Source: Phoronis australis | Taxonomy: Eukaryota; Phoronida; Phoronidae | Assembly: GCA_002633005.1 (NCBI GenBank) | Contig: NMRA01000030.1 | Span: 1,510,453-1,572,452, forward strand | DNA length: 62,000 nucleotides | Direction: 5' to 3' | Shown here: positions 10,232 through 22,219 of the stretch, in pieces | How the letters are laid out: each line of letters opens with the position of its first letter | Position numbering within the stretch: the first letter of the stretch is position 1 | Notes under the pieces: generated by a model | Database searches by the model: none | What the model was told of the DNA's origin: nothing | Seen by the model: only the letters and a program-made list of their open reading frames with translations | Position numbers and translations under genes: made by a program

Positions 10232-11173
10232 GCTGGTTACATACTGTGCATGTATCTCCATTTGTCGTATATGTAATACAGTCGCGTACAAAAAATCGCA
10301 GTGTGTAGGAAGTGCTTTACTACTGGCCCTCAATGATTTATGGAGACGCAAGTGAAGTACGGAAAACACGTTTGGTCACCGGCCAATTGGCTTTACAGTC
10401 CCGCTGACTGTTTTCGAAGTGTGGGAAAGTGGTTTTGAAGCCCGACCAATTGTTGATTCCCCCTTGATCTTCATGAGCCACATTCGTTTCATTTTGCTAT
10501 TAACTATTCAAGATGCGACCCTCTGTGCAAAAACCATACGTTCAACCTTTGATAATAAAACGGGACCTTGCGGAAGCTTCTGACACATGTATTTCGAGGT
10601 TACCGTGCAACATTTGACGAGCACACGGAGGTCTGATTCGATTGCCAAAGGTTGTTCATTCGCTGTGTTCTTCTTCAGCAAAGTTGATTAATTTTGACTG
10701 GATATGTTTTTTCCTTATGACATGAACACTAAAAAGAAATTGAGAAATGTACACACTTAAAGGAGTTAATTGCAAAGCGATCAGCAACAGTGTTACCTAA
10801 ATTGCATATCTGAAGTTTTTGCTTTTTCTACTTCCATTGGGTTCACGTCGTAACCTGGTCATACTTTCCCTTCAGTCGGAGAGGGTTTAGACACTATCGA
10901 TAAATCAAAACTTCTTCATTATACCTGAGTACATACATTTCACGTTATATTCTACACGAAAATGCACATTAAGTTTTAATGTACGATTGATGTACATTCA
11001 ATGTCCGTATTTACTAATTTGCGTCCATATCAATTATGAAAGATTTCAATTTAACTAATGAATCAATAATGGTTGTTGTGTATCGGTGTTACGCGCTTCC
11101 ACCGGGATGCGTTGAAGTTGGCTTTCTTAGTTTTAAGCTTGGGCGGCAGAGGCGCCGTTAGTTTCAAATAATT

Positions 11174-11280
11174 CTTGCGTGCGTTCAGTAGACGCTAGGA
11201 CCTACGCTAGGACCTAGCTAAAATCTAATCCAAGTCACGCGTTCTCATTTAAAATACACGGCAATATCTGAACGGGAGGC
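11174..11280. mobile_element. short MITE, copy 2 (internally deleted)
   Basis: The segment from GTGCGTTCAGTAGACGCTAG through GACCTAGCT to TTCTCATTTAAAATACACGG matches the copy at 10084. It then jumps directly to CTGAACGGGAGGC, so the right subterminal part has been deleted. Same orientation as copy 1. Confidence 0.6.
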
Positions 11281-11476
11281 TTGTTTTTTGCGTCAATATA
11301 ATTGTATCGTGTCGTGGGGTTTCCAACAATACGCGTGGCAATTTAAGTTCACATACATGTATGTCAGACGGTTTCGCTTTTTGTTGCCTCTTGACAGAGT
11401 CTTCCGGATTTTCAGCTAATATCCATGTCAAAAGGTGGTGCATTACATTACCATTGTTGACAGTGTCTTCCTGATA

Positions 11477-11635
11477 CATGGGTGGCGCAGCACTGAAAAA
11501 AGTGGGGGCTATAGCCCTCCAGCCCCCCCCCCCCTGTGTTGCACCGCTCATAGACCATGGGTGGCGGAGCACTGAAAAAAGTGGGGGGAGTGGCTATAGC
11601 TACCCCAGCCCCCTGTGGTGCGCCGCCCATGGGAT
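11477..11635. repeat. two-copy tandem duplication, 79-bp offset
   Basis: CATGGGTGGCG-AGCACTGAAAAAAGTGGGGG begins at 11477 and again at 11556, and both copies continue through a CTATAGC stretch and a C-run into TGTG-TGC-CCGC. The ORFs crossing it (minus strand) repeat the same peptide and are artefacts of the duplication. Confidence 0.75.
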
Positions 11636-13038
11636 GCCATAGAAACAACAAAGATAAATAAAAACCCATGAAACCCAAAATGTTTATAATATATAGAATA
11701 CAGCAACAGAAAACCAAACGCAAATATGCTAAGTGAAACGCAATACAGTGGATTAAGTACAGACCACTCATTTATTGGAATTCATATATCACTGAGTGGT
11801 ATCCGCTAACTTTTATGCAAAACTTAAATTACCATATTTAGTGGAAATGAGAATTCGTCTTTTGGAGATCTGAAAAATATGTATGCGTATGACTTAAATT
11901 GAATTTCAGTCAGCTGATGTGGCGTCACTCCTCAAAAGAGTTTTCGAGGTGTAAGCTTTCAGCATTTAGCGTTTTTTTCGCCAGTCTTTGGTACGTTAGA
12001 AAAAATAGTTTGTGTACCTACTACACTGTTAGTTTTGTACATTATGACTTTATCTTACAACAAACATCTCAACCACATTCTATTTTTCTAACTCGTCAAA
12101 CTTAGCTCGAACCACCACTTCAGCAAAATATTGTCCTTGACAATTAGTAAACCCAAGTCATACCAGAAACATAACTCGCCTTACGTGTGAAACTTGAGGC
12201 GAGCTGGCAATTCAAAACCATGGGTGAAATATTTTATTGAAGACATTGAAAAAATAATTATTTTTCAGTTTCCTACTTTTCATCTAGAGCCTAGCTTTCG
12301 AACACACCTTGTGCTCTTAGTCGGGCCACTGCTCACGTCATCACATGTAGGCGTCACCTGGCGGTCGCCTACTCCACCTATTGGCTGTCACGTGAAACGA
12401 GGCGTTGGCAAATGGCAGATAACACAATACTGCTATATCTGTTTAACTCTGGCTTATTCCACATAATTTCAACCGATTCTCGGATTTTACGGTTACAGTG
12501 CTGATCCTCTCTAGCTATACCTTGACTGTGGGTTCACGAATTAAAAAAAATTGGTTTAAGCGTGGGCCTTACTAACGAAGGCGTGCAGGTGCCCGGTCCG
12601 TAGACGCAACTCGCACACTAGCGAAAATGGAAGATAACGCAAGTGTTCACGAGATACTACATGTAATACAAGCAACGCACGTGATAAAACGCTACCTTCA
12701 TACGCGAGATTCTTGCTTCTACGGAACTCAACCCAGACATATCCGATTGACCTTTCCCTTCCGGCGATTGGTCACATGCACTGTATAGTACAGTGCTTGT
12801 AGTCAAAGTAGTAAACTTTCAAGTATTTATTAAGTAGTTTACTAGAAGAAAGACAATACACAAAACACGTTTGTTATATATGTTATTGTACAAAATACCT
12901 AAGGTATATAGACCAAATGGAAGGGATACATTTATTAGAATAATTTGAACACACATAATCATGCAACGTCTACGATCCTGGTCCTGAGACAAATTTCAGG
13001 TAAGCAAGATTACAATACTTGCCAACAAAAAAAAAATA

Positions 13039-14310
13039 CACGGCCCGGGTTTATTCATTTCTGGGACCGGGGTCAGTTTTTGTACTCGAAATTATGTTTG
13101 ATTTTTTTGCGAATTCAAGACAAGTGTCTCTAATTCCATGCTCGAGTACACTACGGTGTACATTGATGATTGTCTAATCCTCGCTTGCACTTGATGACCC
13201 CAGCATTAACGCTATAAGTTCCGGTCTGAACTTGAAACTTCGAGTTTTTACTGGAGTTCGTAGCTCGAATATAGAGATCATCAAGTGCGAACTTGGACAA
13301 GGCAGCCAACAACATAAACCATAATATATTCGAGCAAAGTAAAACAGAAACGTCTTACCTTGAGTTCGTACAAAAGTGGAACTGAAGCTGTCAAAAATAA
13401 TAGCAGAGGTTCTCAGACACAAGCAAAAATGTTTCTTACTCAATTACCTCTCGTCCAACATGAGAAATCTACAGGAAACCGGCTCACACCAATCGATAAT
13501 TACATTTTTTCCTGTTCACCACCCTCCCACCAAAAATTAGATGTGGCGCACTCTTCGCCACAGAGGTGAGCGTGTTGTCACGAAGGAAGAGGACAGGCTA
13601 GTGGAAAATGAATTACATATCACTCATAGAATCCCGGTTAGGTGGAAAATAAGGATAGTGTTTGGGTCGTTGTGTTATCTTCAGCCAGGGTGTCTCAGGG
13701 AAATTAGGCAGGATTTACTAGAAACTCAACGTCAATGTAAACTTTCGGTCTAAAAACCCTCTCCGCAGTCTGTTGGTCACATCCAAGGATACTACACCCC
13801 AGGCGTAGCGTACACTAGGTTGATCGTGCTTCTTGTGACGCATCTTACACTGGTGAGTCTGGACAACAGCTGAGGACTCGCATCGACGAACACCTGTAAG
13901 AACTGGTTCTCCACTATGGGCATGCTAACAGTTTTGACCTTGAGATCGACTGGGAGTCTATTAATATTATTGACAATAACAACAGAGATATTCCAAGAAA
14001 AATCTGGGAAACTATCCAGATCAAGCGTGGTGGCCCCACTATAAACAGGGACGATGGCATTTAGCTCCCACATGTCTATGATCGGGTGCTGACTGCGCAT
14101 GTGCCATCTGTGTAGGAAGTCCGTGTTATTCTGACGAAGTCCTCAGCCCATGGTGGAAGAAAGCTAAATGGATAACAAACACTTTCGCTTGTGTCTGAGA
14201 ACCTTCACTACCATGTGTCACCAAGCTGGTGAACTATTTTGGACATGTCAAAAACAACTTCGAGTTCGATTTCCAGTACAAAGATTGAACATCGGGTTCA
14301 GAGGCCACAA
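13039..14310. mobile_element. complex inverted-repeat element related to the 1-403 MITE
   Basis: The left end (GGCCCGGGTTTATTC, then TTTGTACTCGAAATTATG) and right end (CTTCGAGTTCGATTTCC, AAAGATTGAACATCGGG) resemble the two ends of the element at 1-403. Internally, 13215-13265 in reverse complement matches 172-225 of that element (GCTAC-AACTC-AGTAAAAACTCGAA). A second inverted pair, GGTTCTCAGACACAAGC at 13406 and its reverse complement near 14188, lies within it. It looks like a nested or rearranged family member. The interior ORF at 13792-14100 (minus, 102 codons) is not recognised and may be a remnant. Confidence 0.45.
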
Positions 14311-14617
14311 ATGTATAGCATACACTGTATGTGATAATGATACCCTGCCGTATGCAATCACGCAACCATTAAATTGTGATATGCTTATATCTGACACAGT
14401 GACTTTCAGAGAAGAACAAATTGTTGCGTGACACTTACTACGTGTCTGCTTTATATTATACTTATTGCTGGGTTACGTAAAATCACTCAGACATTCATCT
14501 TGAACCATTTTTAAACATAAGTTCAGAAACAACTTCGTGCTTTCTGTCAAAAATAAGATTCCTTGCTCGTAAAAAACTGACGATTCGTTATTATTTCAGA
14601 CTAAACTTATAAGATCT

Positions 14618-14636
14618 CAGGTAACGTCGTTACCTG
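14618..14636. other. short perfect palindrome
   Basis: CAGGTAACGTCGTTACCTG is a 9-bp inverted repeat around a single base. It could be a dimeric transcription-factor site or simply chance. It stands 228 bp left of the TTAA-flanked MITE. Confidence 0.5.
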
Positions 14637-14863
14637 AAATTTTAATTGTTTGGCCTGATGAAATAGCGAAGTTTCAGTTCTTGCCGAGTCCATAGATCAC
14701 TTCTAAAGCTAGTAAGGAATAAGGCGTTACAACTTTTGTAACGGTAAGTGCCCTAAATCAAAACTCGTCTTGACAAAACACACGGGTTTAATGCATCTCA
14801 TTATATTTTAGACAATTTTCGAACTTGACACAGCTCATTGTTATATGAAAAGTAAATACTTAA

Positions 14864-15212
14864 AGCTGCATTTCGCCCTGTCCAGCTGGCTAAAAACAAA
14901 ACGCGACTTAGACCATTTAATCTCATAACAGTGTTTTCGTAATATTTCTTGCCGCGCTAGCGTTCCATTACCGTTACCAAAACGAATATCGAAACTACCA
15001 GCGACTTAAAAAATGCTTCAGATATTACTGGGGTTGGCCAAGCCTAAAATTGCGAAATTGAAAATGGCGCATGTACGCATTGGCTGTGACTTGAATAGGT
15101 AACGGAAGTGCAATTCTGTGACAGTAAGACATATTATGAGATAAATTTTATTAGAGTAAAATTCCCAATTCCATTTTTGCTTTTAACCAGCTTAACAGGG
15201 CGAAATGCAGAT
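14864..15212. mobile_element. 349-bp TTAA-flanked MITE
   Basis: TTAA at 14860-14863 and again at 15213-15216 flank inverted termini AGCTGCATTTCGCCCTGT (left) and ACAGGGCGAAATGCAGAT (right). The similarity runs on inward (AGCTGG-TAAAA-CAAAA, then ATCTCATAA). Both the TTAA target duplication and the terminal repeats are intact, so this is a complete non-autonomous element of a TTAA-specific superfamily (piggyBac or Kolobok). No protein is encoded. It lies about 1.5 kb beyond the 3' end of the channel gene. Confidence 0.8.
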
Positions 15213-16687
15213 TTAAAAATATAACAGACACCTCTCAATCAAAGAGTTGGAAAGTGACAAAATCTTGAAATTTGTCATTCTGTAGTATTCAAATCAAAGA
15301 TTCTTGCCATTATCTAGTTCACAAGTGGTCAAATTATCATTAAGAAAGTTTATTTACAAAATCGTAACTTCAATAGTTGTTTTACACAAATATTCTTTTC
15401 ATGATTATCTGCTGTCATAAAATTTGGGGCGGAGTTTTCATATTGGCGCTGTCCAGAGCCATGGGAGCGCGAAAGCAACTTTCGCGTGATCCCTATTGAG
15501 ATTTAGTGGACAGAAAACCAGTTACTACATAGTGGTTAATTAATTTGAAAACAGAGAAATAAGTTCCACTGTCAGCCTATCCCATTGTTTGATTACGTTG
15601 GCTTCAATAATTTATTTTAGCTTTTGACGTCGGCTGAGATCGAAATTCCCCCGTTTTATTAGTCGCAGTCTCTGACATAGGTGTCGCGGATTCTTCACAG
15701 TGGTAAATGTATGAAACTGCTTCATCCATTGATATTTCAAGGGGTCTGCCCTTTCCAGTGAGCCTTTAATACACCCCATTGCGCAGCAGTAGACATTTAC
15801 CAGCATTACGATATCATGGGCTCTGATCGCCGTTTGGCAGATAACGAATTTCAATATGGCGCGGCTATTGCGAAAATCACCTATTGATGCTCCTTACTGA
15901 GTTTGAATTGATGACGCAACAGAACAATCAGTTGACTATTATTGACTGATCAGCGATATTTTTTATTTAGTTGTAAATTTGCAATAAAACTAGTATTACG
16001 TTACTCGTCTGTTTTGCATTTATGCATCAATGTGGAAATTATGTTGACACAGTTGAAAGAAAGTAATTTTTGAGTAGTTAATAACAATAATCACAGTGTA
16101 GTGAAGATTCCCGAAATTTGAGAAAAACTTGTAACTCGTCACTTTAGCAATTAAGTTTACGACCTAAATAGCATTTTCGAATTTTAACCCAGTACCCTGG
16201 GCCCTGAACCCATTTAAAACAGAAATCATACGCTATGTGAGAAATTTCTCGAACTACTAATTTTCGTTTCGTCACCACAGGTGACAAGACTTCAGGTGTG
16301 TTTCTGCATGCGACAATCGAGAGACTGGAAATACCAGTATAAAGGGTTGGCACTGGACTTTTAAAATCTCTTTGAAGATTTGGCCCTTGACAACAACAAT
16401 GCAGCTACGCAGTACAGCGAGCGAGTCAAAAATACGAAGTTTTGTTTCCTGCCTTTGTCGTTGTGCGATATTTTGTCATCTGATTTACCACCGCTGAATT
16501 GATGACAGGAATCACGGTAACCCATGAGATTTGTTAATGACTGTCTTGATCTGAAAGAAACACTGTCTTTATAGATAGATTGGTTCGAGTAAAGAAAGGT
16601 TAGGCCATACCTGTTTTTGGGTAACAACGACAGTAGTGGGATAAAACCCATGGATTTGAATTTTCCAACCTGTCACAGGGTCTTACT

Positions 16688-16867
16688 TTAATCTTTGAGC
16701 AGTAATCCCCATATTGCGTACAGCGGCCAGTATATTAAGTTGAAGATTAGGAAAGAGAGTGGAAATAGTTTCCTAGACTTCTTATCCACTCCGCGCGCCA
16801 ATTCCTTCCCACGGGCTTTCTTTACTGGGGGTGGCATTGTCTTCGTGACATCATCGGATCCAACCAC
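16688..16867 (-). CDS. channel exon 10: end of loop, TM4 and stop
   Basis: Sixty codons including TAA. A proline/lysine-rich loop end is followed by D-K-K-S-R-K-L-F-P and TM4 ([11 protein letters not shown]), the F-P-x-x-F-x-x-F-N-x-x-Y-W pattern of the family. A hydrophobic tail of about 12 residues ends in K-D. Acceptor TTAACAG, phase 0. Confidence 0.93.
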   Translation of the reverse strand: MVGSDDVTKTMPPPVKKARGKELARGVDKKSRKLFPLSFLIFNLIYWPLYAIWGLLLKD

Positions 16868-19800
16868 CTGTTAAAAGATCAGAATGCAATTCTGGAAATC
16901 GACTTTGTGAAAGTCGCATAGTACATCAATCGACAGTTGTAAAACAATATCAGATTACGATTAACAACAACGATTGAATTACGGAAGCTACTCTCTGTGC
17001 AAATCGTTTTCCAAGCTAGTGGCAGTACCATAGACATCTTGATACTATAGACCGGGCGCACGCGCTACTGCTGCTTACAACTTGAATGCTACTAGTCACG
17101 TGACACGGCTAATTGCCGTGTAAACATACGTGTAAATAGTCCTGTCAAAGCGATATCTAACAGATAAAGAGGCCGGAGAGAGCGATTGTTTCCAGAAACA
17201 TACAAAAACATGTGATGTAGCACTTACATGCGTTTTTAAGATTTAATCAGTCAATAGGGAAAATATGAAACTATAAGAAAGATCGCAACCAGTGGCATCG
17301 GATTCTCGAGTGGTCTGAGCGATTGCACGCCTGTCAATCCACTGCGAGCGTTTTATTTTTTTGTTTTTTTGTCAAGAGAAACCACTATGATCGCGCAAAT
17401 TTATCATTTAATCCGTGTCGCTCGATGCAAATACATTATATACAGGAGGCGTGCTGCTCACTCGGGACGTACTTTCGTGGTGCCCCAATAAGCCTTTTCA
17501 CTGAGTGTTGAACAATGACCCTGGGTTACTTTGTTAAATTAAAATATCACCCGGGTCGCTTTTAATCGGTTCTAAAATTAATGTGAACTACTGTGAGAAT
17601 TACCTCATTGAGGTCTTATAAATAAATGACAGGTTTTTAAAGTTCATTAGGGCGTTCTCCCGTTCAGTACAGAGGTTGTGAGCGTGCGAAAACATCTAGC
17701 TTCGTTATAAACTACCGAGCATAGTCTTTTGTCTGGTAGGACAGCATGCAGATAAATTATCTATCAGGCTTATGACCGATCTTATGTGAACACAGTCAAA
17801 CAGACAGAATAGATTGTCTTAACTTCGGTTGTAGTTGGACGATATCGGTGATTCAATAACAATAAGCTTATCAGTGTTTGATGGGCAATTCAGAAATGTC
17901 ATTGGGTTTATGTTCAAACATTTTATAACGTAACTTGTTTTTAACTGCACAGCCAAGTGAGGATATAAGATACGATCTTATCGGAGATTAGAGAAATAAT
18001 CGAACAAAAGAGAGATGACCCTCCAACCCTAATTGCCACAATGGACTAATCAGTTGTCAGTGTTACAAGATATTGGCTACAGCGGTCATCCGCCCAACTT
18101 TTTGTGATATACAACTTAACAAGTTAGAATCAATTAACGGGAGAACCCCGAAATGTATAAAGCAAAGAACACACTCAACTCCTTTCCTGTGCTTCTCTCG
18201 GAATTGCCAAAATGTTCTTCTCTCACGCACGGCAATCCTCTCTCACGAATTTGAAGTCCCCCGATCATGCACCAGGCACTTGTTGGCGTTTTGTAGTATC
18301 CCCACACCGTGTAATTGTGTGCTCACAAAGAGATCAGCCTCGCTCCCACACATTATTTCGGTTCCTTTCCATCCCCGCTCTTAATCTGGTATACGTACTG
18401 CGCGACCCTTAGCCGAGAAATATAAAATAAATTCTTCGCTCGCGCACGCTGTCTGCTTATCCCAACTCCCCGTTGCGGGGGAAGAGTTGAATAATGACAG
18501 GACAGGTTTTCACGGACGTGGGGTCATTTTTTTCATGAGCTGAAAATTCTTCAGATCAAATTTACACCATGTGAAAAAACTAACCGGGAATATTTTTCAC
18601 GGGGTCATAACTAATGCTACATCGGGTCGGTTGGGTATATTTCCACTCGGTTTCAAGTGGGAAATTCTGTATTTTGGGTAAAGTTTGGATGCGCAATTCA
18701 GTCGTACAGGTTTGATATTTTGCTTACTATGCAATTTACTTTTTTGTTCAAGTTTCGTCACAAAACAGAGAGTTCGTAAGCAAGCAGTGCAAATCTACAA
18801 AATTTCCAATATCAACTACACTGTACGACATAAGTACAGATTTTGCAGGGATTTGTTTGTTTTGATACAACAGAAGACACCTGATTTTGGAATACATATT
18901 AAAAAGTGAGTTTTTAAAGCAGAAAATATTTCAATAGAGAATACAATATTCACTTAGATGTACTGATTTTTGTCCTGCGTAGCACTCACCAATATGTCGT
19001 TATATTGACAACGGGAGCTGCATGTATCTGAGTCGCGCGTGCCCGGTCTACGTGATGTCTATGGGCAGTACCTAATTATCTAGTGCCAATTGCCTTACCT
19101 GGTCGTCTTTTGCTGCTGTATCTGGTTTTGATTTCCTTGCATAAACGTTTACCTGGAATGAAGAAAACTTGTTTTAACTTACAATTTTGCCATTTACCGT
19201 GGTCTGTTTACGATGGTAAAACGATTGAGTTGATTTCTACTTATTAGCTTTATGAGTACAAACTGTTCTTCATTGCAAAACTGACAAATATCCCTCGTTT
19301 GATTTTTCCGTATAAAAGTCATATTTATGAAGTAGTACATCTGGAAAAGCCAATTTTTGGAACTCTAGCCTACAAATTTACCGGGTGTTGAATAGTTTGT
19401 CGAGCAACTATATGTGTGTTCTGCGCAGAAGGTGATGATTTTTCCGGGGGAGCACTTCCACCATTTTGACAAGGCTTCACAACTAGGGAATTAATACATC
19501 CACCCTATAAAGGCCTGTATACTCACTCCGGTGTTTCTTATAGCACTTACCGGAATGTGCAGACAGATGTTCGAACACGACTTTTTGGTTAAAAACAATA
19601 GACGACAATCGGAGTGTCTAGTCGGTGGTTCACTAGTCGTATATGAGTATGAAGACAGACGTTAGACGCTAAGCGGGATCCTTAATGAGAGTTATAAATT
19701 TTAAAGGGACTTTATCGGCGAGAAATTTGAAAATATAAATTCAGCCTAAGCGTGTTATCGAATCTCCTACTTCCACTCTTCTGTCGGAGCTAAATTCCAA

Positions 19801-22162
19801 TCGATCAGTGACAAGTGTAGGTCTATTTTAAGCCTATTCAATTGGTCATGATTTCAACGAGCGTTTGGCAGACAACATATTTTGTTGGCTCGAAAAGTCT
19901 GTCCCATCCAATAATTACCCCAAAATGAGTTTTTGGACTTAAAAACGATACCGTTAGTTTAAAGTGGACCTGTACAATGTAGGTTGATTCGATGAAAAAG
20001 ACACCCTTCTGCATTAAATTCATCAGTCGGGAAAACCCCAGCCCTCTGAGCGACGCATTCCCGGTTTTCGCCACGTATGTAATTATTCCCTAGGGCTGAT
20101 TTCATACTAAGTCACCACCAGATAAGCCTTCTAGGTTTCAGAAATAAGAAAAGTGATAAGACGTACGACAGCAAACTCCAACAACGCTGCAAACACGAAG
20201 ACTAAACAAGTGGACATCCAAACATCGATAGCCTTGACGTAGGACACTTTGGGCATAGACTGTCGACTCGAAGAACTTTGTGTCGTCATCGTCAACACTA
20301 CAACGTCACAAACGTAATTAAGTGTTTGTATGGTTATGCTATTTTCTCCGCTTATTGAATTATACACGATGATGGTTTATTATGATTGCACCGAAACGTA
20401 AGAATTGAGTGTTTGCAGGCGAGATTAAAGTCAAGAGACTAGTTGAGTCACAATGAATACTGACGGGGCTATTATTATTAATGGATTGTGCCGCTACTGT
20501 AACATTTATCGCTATTGTATAAACCATCATAACGCGACAGATGAAGTTTGTAATTAACACCGTAACGTAACGCTATGCAATCTGACCGATTTAATAAAGT
20601 GTCTGCGTAAAATTTACAGTTATTCTAGTAGTAAAACCATAACAGAAAATTTAAGTAAACAATCTTTATGCACCTACCAGTTAACAATCCAACGGAGATC
20701 CTTGCAGGCACAGCCTCGATGTCAATCCAGAAGTTGACCCAAGACAACACCACAATAAGAAATGAGGGTACATAGATCTGAATGAAGTAGTACCCGATCT
20801 GTCTCAACAGATGGAACTCTATTCTGATACAAGTAAAGTTACCTGGGGGAAGAATTATTCCATTTATAGCGATTAATTAGCCACGTATATTTTTGCAATT
20901 ACTGATGGAGAATGACATCAGTGAATTCAAAGATAAATCCATTTCTTCAGAAAACTATTTAATATTCAAACCTTTTTAATCCCCCTAATTACCACGATAA
21001 AACCTGAACAGTACATGCGGAATTAACATTATGTGGTTTGGTTAAATACAGAGGAAAAGAACTTCATCTATCGGGATCTATCAAAACCCCTGTGAATGTG
21101 ATAAATCCCATATCCCTAAAACCGAGATTGCTGAAACTTAACTGACAAATGCCATGGAGAGTAAGGCCAAGGCGGAATTGGGTCTAATAGACGTTCAGAG
21201 TCGTTCAAGAAGATTCCTAAACAAGGACGAAGTTCTTTGATCAATGTCCTTGATGTAGTGTTGTCTGTTCACGTCTACAGTAGAGTCCAGCGATACCCTT
21301 GATTGCGTGATACACGGTGCGCCACTAACAACATTGCCTCTACTGTCGCGTCGTACTGTCTATATAAAGACTGCTGCGATTGCGAAAACTAAGTGCAGAA
21401 GAACTAACAACAGAGGTTCTACTAGAGTAAATCCGCGTGTGTTATCAGAGTATAGGAAGTATGACATGGTGCGTTTTACGACCCTTCTTAATTAGTGCTG
21501 CAGCATCGACTGGCGTTCTATTGTTTAGGGGCAACTGAAGCTTTCTGTACAGCGCACATCATGTTTAACCAGGATTTTTAGCCGTCTTGCAATAACAAAG
21601 CAGTCGTATGGTCAACCAACATACAGTCCAATAGGAAAACACCGGGATATGTAAGTACTTTGAAGTGAAACAGGCTAGACACGACAAGAATCATATCTAA
21701 ATTCCCCAAAAGTGACGACTCAGTAGTCTAAAAATGAAAGTGCTGGACTGAGAGATCTACGTTCCGAAGCTTGCCCGCCCAAAGGATATAATAGTAATAA
21801 AACATTCTAAAATACTCATTATTGGCCACTCTGCGTGTGTCAAATGTCCATCCTTGTTCTTTTAAGAGCGTACGTGTCAATGTAAAAATGCTTGATATTG
21901 AATTTATAAGTTATGTAACACGCGTACCTGTTTTGTACGTTTTACTGCAGTCAGAGATAGCGTGACTTGAGAGGTAGAAATGCGGTAACGTGACCTCATG
22001 AAGGTTGTCCACTGGCGTGTCTTCTTTCCACGCAAACACAAGGTCATCCATTGTGTATCCATCTGAAAACGACATATACACACATATATTAGAGAGTTGG
22101 AAAGAACTGAGATTAAACTAGGAAAACCAGATCAAAGTCGTGTTTTCAATACACATATACAT

Positions 22163-22219
<57 letters not shown>

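Larger units (their letters stand above)
8161..16687. other. spacer between two convergent genes, no gene recognised
   Basis: This 8.5-kb region separates the stop of the secreted-protein gene from the stop of the channel gene on the opposite strand, so it should contain both 3' untranslated regions. A minus-strand AATAAA (TTTATT at about 15962-15967) is a candidate poly(A) signal for the channel gene. The rest is made of inverted-repeat elements listed separately and unremarkable AT-rich DNA. No conserved coding pattern was found. Confidence 0.5.

Noticed and set aside
11249-11771. Two overlapping 107-residue minus ORFs with repeated peptide
   Set aside because: They run through a 79-bp tandem DNA duplication and a C-run, and the peptide repeat simply mirrors it.
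20131-20367. Treating the full 78-codon ORF as one exon of the channel
   Set aside because: Phases and family alignment place the splice sites at 20297 and 20167; residues outside them are intronic read-through.
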